Shown piece after piece: positions 1-10,372 of a stretch of DNA of 64,000 nt. Location: NCBI GenBank assembly GCA_917880885.1, contig OU862909.1:31246405-31310404 (forward strand), in the 5' to 3' direction. The stretch comes from Limnephilus marmoratus. Its lineage: Eukaryota; Arthropoda; Insecta; Trichoptera; Limnephilidae. Numbering within the stretch: the stretch's first letter is position 1; the number at the start of each line of letters is the position of its first letter. The notes under the pieces were generated by a model that searched no databases, was not told the origin of the DNA, and was given only the letters and a program-made list of their open reading frames with translations. The position numbers and the translations under genes were made by a program.

Positions 1-169
1 CTTAACGTTTGACGTTTATCGTTTACATAAAAGTTAAAATGCGTTCGATGAAGAAAATATGCTACATCAGGAAGAAAACACAGATATTTAATTATCAGGA
101 AAGATTTCCGACTAATACCGATTATTTTTAAAATATCCAGTGCGTAAATATTTACGTAGACGTCAATAT

Positions 170-335
170 GAACCCATCCCTCCCACTGTGGTGCAAGAGA
201 GTCCGGCTGGAGAGGTCTAGGTTAGGTCTCCCTCAACCAATCTCTCTTAGTGGGCAAACGCATTGGCCGACAAACCTCACCCCATGAAACCGCGCACCAT
301 GCTGTCATCAAATGTGGCAAACCGCAAGTAGCGAA
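170..335 (-). repeat. SINE-like repeat A, fragment
   Basis: This is a diverged piece of the commonest dispersed repeat of the window, called family A here. It shares the stretches reading 'catccctcccactg', 'gagagtccggctggagagg' and 'caaacctcaccccatgaa' with the fuller copies at 5.8 kb and 39.7 kb. Only the middle and the unit's 5' part remain. Strand is given so that the A-rich tail of the family would be at the 3' end. No coding capacity. Confidence 0.7.
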
Positions 336-414
336 GCGTAAGTCAACATTCAGATCGAAATCACATCAAACGTAGCGAAAAGCATGTCACCACACACTAT
401 CGCACTGGTGTAAG

Positions 415-600
415 ATCACCATTCAGAATTGAAAAGTACCTTGAAATGCTTTAGGCATGTTTGGTGACTAGATCTGAATAGGCAGATATTTCTCCCACTT
501 TATCTTCTCCGTCTCCTTTCCCTTCCCACTACCTTCAGCCTTACAAATATCCCAATTTGGGATGCCATAATCTCACTGTTTCCAGACGATGAGAGCAGTT
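415..600 (-). repeat. dispersed repeat family E, copy 1
   Basis: Shares with 14205-14350 (same strand) and 18370-18630 and 34105-34245 (opposite strand) a block reading 'tttggtgactagat(c/g)tgaata', followed by a pyrimidine-rich tract with 'ctccttccc' and then 'ctaccttca'. No transposon ends could be defined. A degenerate SINE is the most likely identity, but no pol III boxes were found. Confidence 0.55.
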
Positions 601-1227
601 GGAACTTTTGTGCTGTATTCACTTAATAAATATATATTTTTAAATTCATAAAAACACTTCTCATTTTCCATAAACATAAATAAAAACATATATTTAAATT
701 ACGATTGTAAAATCCTCCTACAAAATGTATTATTAAGCTGTCATCAGAAGACCGTCAAAGATTATTTATGGAAATTCATTCACTTACACATAAAATTCAG
801 ATAAAAAAAGAGTGAAACATAAATTTTAAACAAAAAAATAAATAAAAAATGTCGACAAATTATAACAGGCGTAAAATAGATAAGTACAATATGACGAAAA
901 AGTTACAATACAGTAGGTTAGATTTGCGTACACTAAATTATTTTAATAAGACGAATAAGATAATTTTTCAATCAATGTGAACATAACTCACTCACGACGA
1001 ACTGTGGCCATGAAATACTGAAATGCCACACAAATGTTCGAGGGTGGTTCAAAATTAATTGGTACGATCTTATTTTACTTCATCGCACAGTCAACAAATT
1101 TTTATATACTTAGATAACCGCCGCATTGTTCATAATTTACGACTGAAGATTACAAAGAAAGGCTGGTTTTAAAACCTTTTTTGAGCCACATAAAAAGGGC
1201 TCTATGACAGTATGTCTAAATTTTTGT
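600..1227. other. AT-rich spacer, nothing recognised
   Basis: AT-rich sequence with A-runs near 800-850. I see no coding frame of interest, no inverted-repeat element and no RNA gene. Confidence 0.5.
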
Positions 1228-1640
1228 GAAATCGTGTATTTCAAATAATAATATTTTAACGCCTATTCACAAAAAGGGTGATAAAAGTGACGCATAAGAG
1301 ACCAATATGTACATATATTGTCCGTTATTCCCAAACTCTTTGAATCATTAGTTCTAGATGTCATTACAAAACCAATCAATAATATAATTGTACCCAATCA
1401 GCACGGCTTCATCACAGGTAGAAATACTTCAAGAAACTTAATCATTTATGAACATTATATAACTGATTTAGCATCAGGTGGATTCGATATATATTGATTT
1501 TTCCAAAGCTTTTGATAAAGTTAGGCGACACATTCTTGAACATAAACTAAGTCTGTTGGACATTAAAGAAACCTTATTGATCTAGCTCCCGTATTAATAT
1601 TTATGTCAATGGTTTTACCTACGCCTCACAAATCTCAATA
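1228..1640 (+). pseudogene. non-LTR retrotransposon RT fragment
   Basis: Conceptual translation in shifting frames gives RT landmarks in the right order: a 'TPIHKKGDKSD'-like box near 1263-1295, 'VIPKLFESLV' near 1325-1355, 'NQHGFITGRNTSRNLI' near 1395-1445, and 'SIYIDFSKAFDKV' near 1480-1525, which carries the first catalytic Asp of the palm (motif A). Stops and frameshifts interrupt it and the YADD box is absent. It resembles the first RT of the fused frame at 62.5 kb, which suggests a Jockey/CR1-like source. A dead, both-ends-truncated insertion. Confidence 0.8.
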
Positions 1641-1859
1641 AAATTATGGGAAGGAAAAAAATACAAGTACCTAAAATAGTGGTAACATATCGCATTTTTG
1701 TAATAAATTTAAGTTCAACATTGAATCACCTAGCTACAACACGTGTCAAATTAAATGATGCAATTGAAAATTATTTGCGTAAGACACAAAAATATTCGCA
1801 CAGTTTTGATAATTTTCCCACACAACAAAAATAGACAACCGGTCAGATTTTTTTTCGCT

Positions 1860-2585
1860 AACACGTTTAGAAAAGCATTTATTCATCAATAGATATTTAT
1901 AATTATTGTATACATTTTTATTAAAAAAGTACCAATATTAAATAATTTACAAAAACGTCATAACGCTTTTATCATGTAGTAACGCAATAATTGAATATAC
2001 TAATTTCAGTTGTCGATGTTTCGGTGCGTGCATAAAGTGACGTGCAATAATCCAGCGTACGAGAATTCCTGTTGACTTTCAAAATTGAAACTGATCGTAG
2101 GAATTAAGCGGTAAAGAAGGAACTAAAACTATTTTATTTGAATAATAATTCTGCACCTATTTGAAATGCGTATTTTTTGGTTTATTTTTTTAAGTGTATC
2201 GTTATTTTTCACACGTTTACCAATAGTGTTAATTCAAAAAGTAAATTTCCAAAGAAAATAAAATTTGTCAAAAAAAGACATTAGTGTTTGAAAGGCGATG
2301 ATCCTGAGGTATTTTATAAATACTTTCAGCTTCTCGAATCCTGCAATTATAATGACCCGTGATTTTTCAGTCAAGTTTAGCCCTCGATACCGAAGCGCCT
2401 AGATATAGGCAATTTCACATACGTCGTGCAAAGTATTCGTGTCCATTTATTTGCGGTTAGGTTTTTAATGAAGGTTTTGGGATTTGATGATACGCATAGT
2501 CTCTAAACGTGATCATGTAAATAATGTTAAACATGTAAAACAAGTAATGCGCACTGTACATTGCACGAACCGCTAGCCACCAAAC
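1860..2585. other. AT-rich spacer, nothing recognised
   Basis: Low-complexity AT-rich DNA upstream of the 123-bp array. No supported gene or element ends. Confidence 0.5.
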
Positions 2586-2587
2586 TA

Positions 2588-3035
2588 ACTGGAAAATATC
2601 GATAACTTACTTGTATTTTTTAAGAAGCGTTACTGTTCATGTACAGTATGCTGTCATTTGACAATAGTTGGCATACATATATTTTGAGCGAGCCGGTAGC
2701 TAGTATGCCAACTGGGCAGTATCGATAACGGATTTGTATTTTTTAAGAAGCATTACTGTACGTATGTAGTACGCTGTCATTTGACAGTAGTTAGTAGACA
2801 TATATTTTGAACGAGCCGGTAGCTAGTATACCAACTGGGCAGTATCGATAAAGGATTTGTATTGTTTAAGAAGCATTACTGTGCATGTATAGTATACGCT
2901 GTCATTTGACAATTGTTGGTAGACAAAGATTTTGAACTAGCCGGTAGCTAGTGGCAGTATCGATGACGGATATATAATTTTTTAAGAAGCATTAGTGTAC
3001 GTGTATGTAGAACGCCGTCATTTTTGCAGTACCAA
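2588..3035 (+). repeat. tandem array, 123-bp unit, about 3.5-4 copies
   Basis: The unit starts recurring with 'tgtattttttaagaagc' at 2612, 2735 and 2858, exactly 123 bp apart, with a shortened fourth copy near 2973. Each unit carries 'agtatcgataa', 'gctgtcatttgaca' and 'gagccggtagctagta'. Units have diverged by scattered substitutions. The array is too short to be centromeric satellite by itself. It may be an internal minisatellite of a transposon, but no flanking inverted repeats were found. Confidence 0.85.
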
Positions 3036-3370
3036 TACTTTGATACATTATGGATGAAAGGGAAATATAAAGCAAGCGAGTCTGTGTGTAAATATTGTAC
3101 GAGAATAATCATTCAATGTTATGTGGAAACCACTACTCTCTGCGCTTACTGCGGTGGAAAAGCTTTTTGGCGGAACTTTACATAGTGCTTTTGAGAATTT
3201 TTGATATAAAAAACATTTTGTGAAAAATAATAACATATAATATAGAGTATAGTCGGTACAATGGACAGAGAAATGTTAAATTTCATGCTACGAAACTATA
3301 TAGTGCTCTACCACATGATAACAAAAATAACAGAAATTAATATATTTAAAACTAAAGTTAACTTTTTAAT

Positions 3371-3465
3371 GTTATTAGTTTTTGGGGTATTATACCGTGT
3401 TGCGCTACCTCCTTCTTAAGCCAACGTTGCAGTTGCATCATCAGGGCAGATGTGAAACTTTTTAA
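3371..3465 (+). repeat. foldback repeat B, half copy
   Basis: Matches one arm of repeat B: 'agtttttggggtattatacc', then 'gttgcgctacctccttct', then 'catcatcagggcagatgtg'. Only the left arm is present, so the hairpin of the fuller copy at 59.0 kb is lost. Confidence 0.7.
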
Positions 3466-3530
3466 TATTTCCAATTTTGATACTAACAATCCGCACTGAT
3501 TATAATAATATAATAAAACTAATATAAAAC

Positions 3531-3695
3531 TTATTTCCACTTAATTTATTTTTGACCGTAACCGGTTTCAGCTTAAAGCCATCTTCAGATTTCCATAAAT
3601 GATAGATAAATAATTATTTGTACCAGCCTGAAGATGGCTTTAACAAACTGAAAACGGTTACGGTCAAAAATAAATTAAGTGGAAATAAGTTGTAT
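3531..3695. repeat. Penelope-like terminal foldback
   Basis: A large inverted repeat. The left arm starts 'acttatttccacttaattta' and the right arm is its near-complement, ending near 3690. Both arms include a box of the form CTGAAGATGGC...TGAAA(A/C)CGG, which resembles a hammerhead core (CUGANGA and GAAA). The outer 'acttatttccac' is shared with the palindrome at 30.88-31.09 kb, which directly follows a GIY-YIG coding end. It is therefore read as the terminal repeat of a Penelope-like element. Ribozyme function is doubtful in this copy. Confidence 0.6.
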
Positions 3696-3984
3696 ACCTA
3701 TGTGTTTTATTATATTAATAAACGCATAGAAACTAATAAAAAATATGTGATAAATAATAAATAAACTAATAATAAAGCTGTACATCGGTGATTCAATCCA
3801 ATTCTGTTTTTGTTGGCCTCTCTTGAAAGATTTGAGTTTGTTTATTGACAAAATACATATTCATTTTTCTTAAAATTTTAAAGCATAACTTGTAAAAAGC
3901 GTTTTTCCTTAAAATATTTAACTCGCGCTACCTACGAAAGAGCAGATTAAGAATTTCTTTATGTATTACACTTTCAGGCCTGAA

Positions 3985-4225
3985 TTAAAACTGGCAGAAC
4001 ATATCTCTAAATTAAAGTCCTCCGCAGCGTCTGTTCGCGATAACTCAAAAACTACTGAAAGGATTTTCATGCGATTTTCACCTATAGATAGTGATTCATG
4101 AGGAAAGGTATATAATTCGTCAAGGTTTTGTGTAAATTGGTTGAAATATATAATATATAAATGTCTGTATGTGGTGGACGAGCGGGCCGGCAAGCGGGCG
4201 GTGTGGATTTGATTTATATGCAAAT
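3985..4225 (+). repeat. Helitron-like fragment 1
   Basis: Contains 'aaattaaagtcctccgc', 'aactcaaaaactactga' and 'ttttcatgcgattttcacc', followed by 'aatgtctgtatgtggtgg' and 'caagcgggcggtgtgg'. The first block recurs at 34.26 kb and the second at 36.9 kb. The wording resembles non-autonomous Helitrons common in insects. That identity is an inference, because no clear TC...CTRR ends are intact. Confidence 0.45.
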
Positions 4226-4465
4226 TAACAGATGGCGATGTGAGTTAAAGGGTGGGGTAACACTCCAGTAGATGGCGTTGTGTTTCTTACGTTACGAAAC
4301 CAATATATGATACTTGAAAACAATTGGTAGAGTAATTTGAAAAAAAAAAATGGTTTTGTTTTTTTTTCAAAAGTTTGGAAGTTATTGCCATTTTTATTTG
4401 AAATAACATAAGTTTCAGACGGTGTATTCCAGATATGACACATCATATGCCGTGTATCAATAATA

Positions 4466-5397
4466 TTAGGTCCTTACATATGAAATTGGCGTTTTGTATG
4501 GGAGGAACGTAAAATCATTTTTTTTAATATAATATATTTATTTAATCAAAGTATGTACCATTGCTATGTATGCACTTTTGCCATCTCATAGGTAGTTCAT
4601 CGATCCCTTTACTAAAAAAACCATTCGGACGGGAATCAATAAAATCTTTGAAGGCGGTTTGGACTGCCCCATCGGAGTTGAATTTTTTCCCTTGCAAGAA
4701 GTTATCCAAATTTCGAAAAAATTGTAATCTATTGGGGCAAGGTCCGGAGAGTACGGTGGATGTCTTAGACATTCCAATTGAAGCTCCTCTAATTTGGCAG
4801 CCGTCTGTTGTGCAGTGTATGGTCTAGCGTTCTAACGCGCGTTTGTTGATTTACTTCACTCAATTCGTGAGGTATCCACCTTTCAAGCTTTTCACCTTCC
4901 CAATTTGCTTCAAGTGGATTAAAACAATTTAATCATTAACACCGCAGCATGCAGTTAACTCGGACGTGGTTTGCGTGATTTAGCCTTTAATTCTTCATTA
5001 CCAACTTTGGTCTCCGGCCGTCCACGGGGCTTGTTCTGCAGGTCGAAATTTCCAGAACGAAAATGTTGGAACCGAAAACGCACTGTGTTTTCTTTTGCGG
5101 CACCGTCGCCATACACATCATTAATCTTTCGAGCCGTTTCTGCAGCACTGGTGCCACGGTGGAACTCGTACTCGTAAATAACGCGATATTTCAAGTTTTC
5201 CATTTTGTAAACTAAACTAAGTGACGTAAAGAAAAAACACAATTAAGGAAAAAACAAATGAATTATAATTTTCGAAACACAAATACATGAGTAAATAGCT
5301 GTATAAATTTGAATTTGGAATTCCTAACCAAAGAGAAGATATTTGAGATCAAAGTTGCCAGTACGGCAAAACGCCAATTTCATTCGTAAGGACCTAA
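4466..5397 (-). mobile_element. internally deleted mariner element
   Basis: About 27-bp terminal inverted repeats begin TTAGGTCCTTAC on the left. The right end is their complement, ending GTAAGGACCTAA, and both ends share 'gaaattggcgttttg' just inside. The left flank is TA; the right flank has decayed to CA. At 932 bp it is shorter than the usual ~1.3-kb mariner. The missing part is the centre of the transposase, described separately. Confidence 0.9.
4542..5202 (-). pseudogene. mariner transposase, central catalytic region deleted
   Basis: The N-terminal part, from an ATG near 5202 (MENLKYRVIYEYEFHRGT...), has the paired-HTH DNA-binding region of mariner transposases up to 'RPETKVGNEELKA'. 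After a few disabled codons ('RWIPHEL'-like near 4870) the frame jumps directly to 'NARPYTAQQTAAKLEEL' near 4825 and 'HPPYSPDLAPIDYNFF' near 4730, then shifts frame again to the C-terminus at 4542. The first catalytic Asp is deleted and the second lies at the deletion joint. The third is present in the APID motif. It cannot encode an active enzyme. Confidence 0.88.
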
Positions 5398-5399
5398 CA

Positions 5400-5770
5400 T
5401 AACATTTAATTTTTTTTTTAAATTGCACAAAAACGAAACATTGAAAAAATACCTCCAAAACGAGCATTTTTGCAAAACACAAAAATCACCCTTCAAATTA
5501 TGAAAAGGGCTACGGTTCGAACTACCGACTAAAAGCCAATTACAAAAATAGCACGCAAAGCCAGTTATACCTTGAAAAACAAAAACCGCCAATTTTAATT
5601 ATAATTAGATAGTGAGGAAAAAATTATGAAATCATCAAAAATCAAGTTTACATACGGTCTGAAAGGGTTTAATAGAAACCATTACAAACGTAATACAACT
5701 TAGGTACATATGTAATGAAAAGTATCGAAAAATATAAGGCCGAATTGCGTATACTAGCAATTGAGCGTTT
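5400..5770. other. AT-rich spacer between mariner and repeat A
   Basis: No coding frame or element ends recognised. A-rich and T-rich tracts only. Confidence 0.5.
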
Positions 5771-6197
5771 TTTTACATTAGCTTCACGTAGGAGGCCCTG
5801 AAGAAAATGATTTGAAATTTTGATTGAGGGCCTATGTTATCTAAGGGGATGGTGTGAGGAGGGTCTTTTTAAGAAATGGAAATATAGTTCTGGGAAGGAA
5901 AAAGGTATGAGGGGTGGGTAGGAATCTGGGAGTCAGTGTATTCAGGAGTTACGGACGTATCAATCCATCCCTCCAACTGCGGTGCAAGGCGATGGGTCGA
6001 GAGTCCGGCTGGAAAGGTCAAAAGGCCTCCCTCAACCAGTCTCTCTTGATCCGGTCCGCCATGCAGCAGAAGGGCAGATGGCCGGGCTCCCCCGTTAAAT
6101 CACCAAATGTAGCCAACCACTTGGGGCGACCTATGGCAGAGGTGTTGTTTATCCAATAAATGATTCCCGGAGCGTCGGTACCCATACCCGCCTCCCA
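5771..6197 (-). repeat. SINE-like repeat A, near full length
   Basis: One of the best copies of family A (~430 bp). Read on the minus strand it starts 'atttgggaggcgggtatggg', runs through 'ggtttgtccaggtcttgg'-type sequence (partly changed here), and ends 'gaagctaatgtaaaaaaa', so the A-run is the 3' end. Just before the tail most copies have a hairpin pairing 'ggccctgagg' with 'cctcagggcc'; here one arm is degraded. A-tail, variable truncation and interspersion fit a retroposed SINE-like element. No clear A/B pol III boxes. Small open frames on both strands recur among copies but decay, so they are not genes. Confidence 0.8.
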
Positions 6198-6199
6198 AA

Positions 6200-6780
6200 T
6201 TATATTGAGCGTTGTTATGCAGAAAGCATTCAGTCCGGACAATGAAAAAAGAATAGAGTTAGCGTGCTCATCATTTTTTTGATAGTTTGCTCTATTGCAA
6301 ACAGCCAGGGTGCTTCCATATAAAAGTTTCAAAAATGCATATTGAGATTATGACCGATCACAAAATCAGCAACCTTAGAAAACAGCCACACTATTAATAC
6401 AGACATTTGATTTTAGCGTAGTTCTGCAGAAAGCAGTTCATACCAAATACATTTAGGGAAATAAGCAGAGCAGAATATGCATTTTGCCGAAAACAGCCAG
6501 CAAAGCACTAATCTGTTAACTACTTGCTTCAAAAAGTCATCCACCAGGCGAAGGCTTAAAGATATAATCCCATTAGAGTTATTCCAATAAATATTGAATA
6601 TTCATTTAGACTTTTAGAAATGGCCAATAGGTGTCCCGGATATGTTTATCTAAGATACTATCTATGTTTCAAACCAATTCTTTAGAACTTTGTGATCATT
6701 TAAAAAGGTAGCAGCCAAAAAGATGGGAAAAGTTAGTAGAATATAACTTAATGACAAAAATGTTTTTAAAATATGAGGTC
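6200..6780. other. spacer, nothing recognised
   Basis: AT-rich unique-looking sequence without supported genes, RNA genes or element ends. Confidence 0.45.
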
Positions 6781-6860
6781 CCAATGGCCGAGTTGACTAC
6801 TACCTGCCTAGGCGTTTGCCCTGGTAAGACAAGAGATTCTGGGTTCGAGTCTCAGTTTAT
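6781..6860 (+). repeat. tRNA-like SINE head or tRNA pseudogene
   Basis: A perfect A-box match (TGGCCGAGTTG, 6785-6795) is followed 57 bp later by a near-perfect B box (GGTTCGAGTCT, 6842-6852), the spacing of a tRNA with a long variable arm. The 3' acceptor strand that should pair with the 5' 'ggtccc' is missing, so it is not a functional tRNA gene. Confidence 0.6.
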
Positions 6861-7036
6861 AGATTTATTAGTATTATCTACTCATGGTACGGCCACACAG
6901 CGGCCAACTTCCAACTTCAAACGTTAGGCCGATTGTGTGGAGGGGTAGTTCGTGCGTTGGAAGTTCGAGTTGGAAGGTTGAAATTCGAGTTAGCCCGAGA
7001 TTGCGTTCGAGACGATCGGCGATGGCTGTTTCGTGA

Positions 7037-8147
7037 GAGCCCGTTCACACTTCCGTCGTAAAAACGGAGAGGGGTTCCGTCGTCACGACGGAAGCCCTAG
7101 CCGCTGTAGTGGCTCTATGGAGCTGTTCACACTTGTCGGATCCGGCGCGAAGACGGATCCGTTTTTTTTCGCCGGAGAGTTCGCCTACGCAGAGCGTCCG
7201 TCGTGAAGCCGGAAGGGAACGCGCTGGCTCATACATTTCAATGGAGCTGTTCACACTACACGGCGGGACGACGGATCCGTTTTGAACCCGCCACACCCCG
7301 CTTCACACTTCACCACCGCCCGCTCCCAGACGCAAGGCGGCAGGCAATTTGTGTTTTTATGGGGCGCGCGTTTGGCGTTTTGTAATATTATTATATAATA
7401 TATATGTTCGTTCCAGAATGCGATTTTTTCTATTTAATCTCAAGAAAATATTTAGTCATATCATTCATGTTTTTTAGTGATTTTAGTTATAATAATTGCT
7501 GAATGATTTTCGCGTACTTTCTCCTTTTCAAGTATGCAAACACAATATTCTCCCACGGTTTGAACAAATAAGGTCCGACCCCTGAAGTAATTTTATGGCT
7601 GGAATTATATCAATACATTCCCTTACCGAATTCGAAGAAAAAGTTTATTATTTAAATTGTTTTATTTTTAAGTAGGTTAAAAATATCGACAGCCTTTCTT
7701 CTGGACAAATGCACTCTCTCAATTTTGTATTTTGATACGTTAAGCTCTCTGAAACTCGTCCCAGTAGATAGTTAAAGGAAGTGATAGACATTCTAAAATA
7801 ATTAAAGAACTTTAGTTCATCACTTCTCAACTCACCAATTAACACTTGGAAAGTTCCTACAGAAAATCTTTCAGCTATAATTGGGTGTACCCAAAATTTT
7901 CTTTTCACTTTTTTCCTTCTTTTTAATAAGTACCACATGACAACAAGAGCTTCATCGTCGTCCATTGCGCAGTGCGCACGACCGTCTACTGAAGAATGAT
8001 AAAATGTTTTGGTCGTTGTTTTCGTAGAGTAGGGTCCGTTTTCAAGACGGATCCGTCTTGAAAACGGAAGTGTGAACAGGGGCCTAGGGCTTCCGTCGTG
8101 ACGACGGAACCCCTCTCCGTTTTTACGACGGAAGTGTGAACGGGCTC
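7037..8147 (-). mobile_element. deleted PIF/Harbinger-type transposon
   Basis: Inverted repeats of about 60 bp are nearly perfect: GAGCCCGTTCACACTTCCGT at 7037 and its complement ending CGGGCTC at 8147, flanked on both sides by TGA (7034-7036, 8148-8150). Subterminal motifs 'ctgttcacact' and 'gacggatccgtttt' recur inside. The 3-bp duplication fits PIF/Harbinger, although that group usually prefers TWA. At 1,111 bp it keeps only part of the transposase. The near-identical ends suggest it is among the younger insertions here. Confidence 0.9.
7648..7965 (-). pseudogene. PIF/Harbinger (HARBI1-like) transposase, N-terminal remnant
   Basis: A 105-codon frame starting MDDDEALVVMWYLLKRRKK. The block 'KFWVHPIIAERFSVGTF' (residues 23-39), then 'LRSDELKFFNYFRMSITSF' and 'PEERLSIFLTYL', is the conserved N-terminal region of PIF/Harbinger transposases, which are about 350-450 aa when complete. 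The DDE nuclease domain is absent, so the product could not cut DNA. It lies inside the matching inverted repeats, which supports the call. Intact Harbinger elements also need a Myb-like partner gene; none is here. Confidence 0.85.
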
Positions 8148-8424
8148 TGAGAGTTGGCCCAACACATCAGTTTGCATAATATTATTACGGCAGAGTGGTA
8201 TAAAAATAATTTGAAATTATCACTTTTTAGCTTTACGAATCGAAATCAATATTATGGAAACCGAAGGATCGCCTGCACAAATGCAGGTGACTGATAAGAT
8301 ACAGCGCAGCCCCAGCTGTTCGACGTCCGCCATTTTTGTTGGAGGGTTGGCTGCAGTCACCACACGATCGGCCAACTAAGTTCGGAGTTGTAAGGGGCTT
8401 TGGTGTGGAAAAAGCATTAGTTTA

Positions 8425-8620
8425 ACGACGTTTATTGTTTATAAAAAAAAACCGACATGTTTCGCAAGCAATGCTCACTTTTAAGTAAACCCTGATAAAG
8501 TAAGCATGCTTACAAAACACGTCGGTTTTTTATAAACAATAAACATAATTAAAACTAAGTATTCTATACATTTTGAACTAAAATGGTGCCACAAAATAAG
8601 TTTGAGGGTTTGAAGGAACA
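8425..8620 (+). repeat. Penelope-like terminus with hammerhead-like motif
   Basis: An inverted repeat (left arm from 8427 'cgacgtttattgtttata', right arm to about 8550). The right arm carries a hammerhead-type layout at 8487-8528: stem I AAACC/GGTTT, core CTGATAA, stem II GTAAGC-AT-GCTTAC, AAAAC, then GTC. Two G-to-A changes (CUGAUGA to CUGAUAA, GAAA to AAAA) would inactivate it. An ATG 55 nt downstream (8583) opens MVPQNKFEGLKEQIMS, resembling the short starts after the motifs at 31.96 and 40.97 kb. Confidence 0.65.
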
Positions 8621-9007
8621 AATAATGTCCTAACTAAGTTATTGTTTTATTTCATTCAAATAATGTCCTTATGACAAAGGTGCTTATTTCTCTGATGCAT
8701 TAGGTGTGGGCTGACTGCTTTCTGAATAACTACGCTCAATTAGTAGAGGGGGGAAGTTAAAGCTACTTGCAGCAGCAATGCCGGGAACTATTGGTAACTG
8801 CCTATTGCCCCGTTTCCACCACTTGGTACGGAGACCGAACAACCAACTCCCCGCGGTCTCTAATTAGGCGAGTTGGCAGCTCAGGAACAAACCGAGGAAG
8901 ATTTAGCCGGCAAGCGCTGTCGGCCTAAGAGCGCCCCTAAGGTGATGCCATGGACGCTGAAGAGATAAACCGGAGTGCGTTATGGACGTGTCCGTGTACT
9001 CAAGTAA

Positions 9008-10372
9008 GCTCAAATTATCCTTACTTCTCGAGAAATTGATTTATTTATTTTTTGTTGCGTACCTATTTATTTATTCGGTGGCGCAAAGAGGAGGACGGAA
9101 CGTGAGCAATGCCGAATTGGCACATGGAATATAAGAGGAGGGATGGAAAGAAAGATGAATGAATTATGTGATACAATGAAAGGCAAATGTTTGGACGTAC
9201 TTTGTATAACTGCGAGTATGAAAAAGGGGAGCGGTACATTGCAGCATGATGATAAGTTCGTCATCTGGTCTGGGAGACCAGACACGGAGAGGGCTTGTCA
9301 GGGTGTTGCAGCGCTACTGTCTCCCAGAATGGTTGAATGTATGTTGCAGTTGGAATGTGTAACTCCAAGAATAATGTGGATCCGATTCAAAATTGGTTTA
9401 ACAAGGGTGTTTCTTATTATTTGCTATGCCCCTGTTAATTCTGAAAGTGACGAAGTGAAAGATGATTTTTGGACTGGTGTGAATGATGTTATGAGACTAA
9501 AAGAGTTGAATGAAAGGATTATTATGGCGGGCGATTTGAATGGGTGGGTCGGTATTAGACGTGACGGATTTGATTCGGCCTTAGGTATGTTCGGGGATAA
9601 AAGAACGAATGATAATGGGAACAGAATACTTGAGGTATGTTTAGAGTGGAACCTTTTTGTGTCGAATACTTTCTTTGATCATAAAGGTATCCATCAGTAT
9701 ACGTGGGAAAGAGGAATTGAAAGATCAATAATCGATTTTGTAGTAATTGACTCTAGGTTGAGAGCCGTTACCGAGGACACAAGAGTTTTCAGAGGGGCTA
9801 GGGTTGAAACTGACCACTTTCTGGTGGTGTCAAAAGTAAACCTCTTTCGCGGCTGGCGCTCTAAGGTGAAAACGGTATCAGCTCCAACAAGAATCAAAAT
9901 AGAAAAACTACAAAACGAGTATGTCAGAAGTGAGTATGAGAAGTGTGCAGAAATGAGATTGAATGAGAAGGAAATGAACGGTCTAAGCATAGAGGAAACA
10001 TGGAACCACATTAAGGTGAGTCTATGCGAATCTGCTAGAGACGTGTGTGGAATAAGTAAGCAAGGTAGGAAAAAAGGTGATGCATGGTGGGATGATGAGA
10101 TCAAAGCACTGGTCTCAGAGAAGAAGAAAGCATGGTTACATCTGATAGCGACTGGCAGTGTTTCAAGCGAAGAGAGAGATCGAGCGAAAGAAGTGTATAA
10201 GGTATGCAAGAAAAGAGTAAGTGTTGGGGTGAAAGAACGGAAAAAACGCCTGGAAGAAGAAGAGGGAATCAAAATGACAAACCACTTCCAAGAAAACATA
10301 AAACTGTTTTGGAAGGAGGTCAAAAGATCCCGGAGTGATAAAATCAAAAGATGGACAAATGTTGACGAATGA
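9008..10372 (+). pseudogene. retrotransposon endonuclease (EEP/APE-like) domain
   Basis: The frame is open from 9008, and the family's N-terminal motif 'GTWNIRGG' (9119-9142) lies upstream of the first ATG at 9143, so translation of the ancestor began earlier. From that ATG there are 409 codons. The metal-binding 'AGDLNGWVG' box (about residue 128), the 'SIIDFVVIDSRLR' box and the terminal 'ETDHFLVVSKV' with catalytic His are clear. The position of the usual catalytic Glu ('QETK'-like) reads 'ITASMKKG' here, so target nicking is probably lost. The C-terminal part is lysine-rich linker. It ends in the wrong frame at 10372 because of an indel near 10345-10360 before RT. Confidence 0.88.

Larger units (their letters stand above)
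6887..8417. mobile_element. outer inverted-repeat element hosting a PIF/Harbinger
   Basis: Left sequence (6890-6945: 'ggccacacagcggccaactt', 'ttaggccgattgtgtgg') and right sequence (8358-8410: 'cacacgatcggccaac', 'cggagttgtaagg') are imperfect inverted counterparts with the core 'ttggccgatcgtgtgg'. The PIF/Harbinger copy at 7037-8147 sits inside. Target duplications and superfamily of the outer element were not resolved. Confidence 0.45.

Noticed and set aside
3048..3350. LINE C-terminus-like words near 3260-3310
   Set aside because: A short 'KFHATKLYSALPHD'-like string is suggestive but too short and broken to call.
6018..6332. 104-codon minus-strand frame
   Set aside because: Falls in SINE-like repeat A; other copies break the frame, so it is not conserved as protein.
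6781..6860. Functional tRNA gene
   Set aside because: A and B boxes are present but there is no pairing acceptor stem.
7045..7296. Minus-strand frame of 83 codons
   Set aside because: It lies in the PIF/Harbinger subterminal repeats and has no motif.
9694..10347. Long antisense open frame (217 codons)
   Set aside because: It lies opposite the endonuclease region, has no domain, and its composition is the shadow of the Lys/Glu-rich coding strand.
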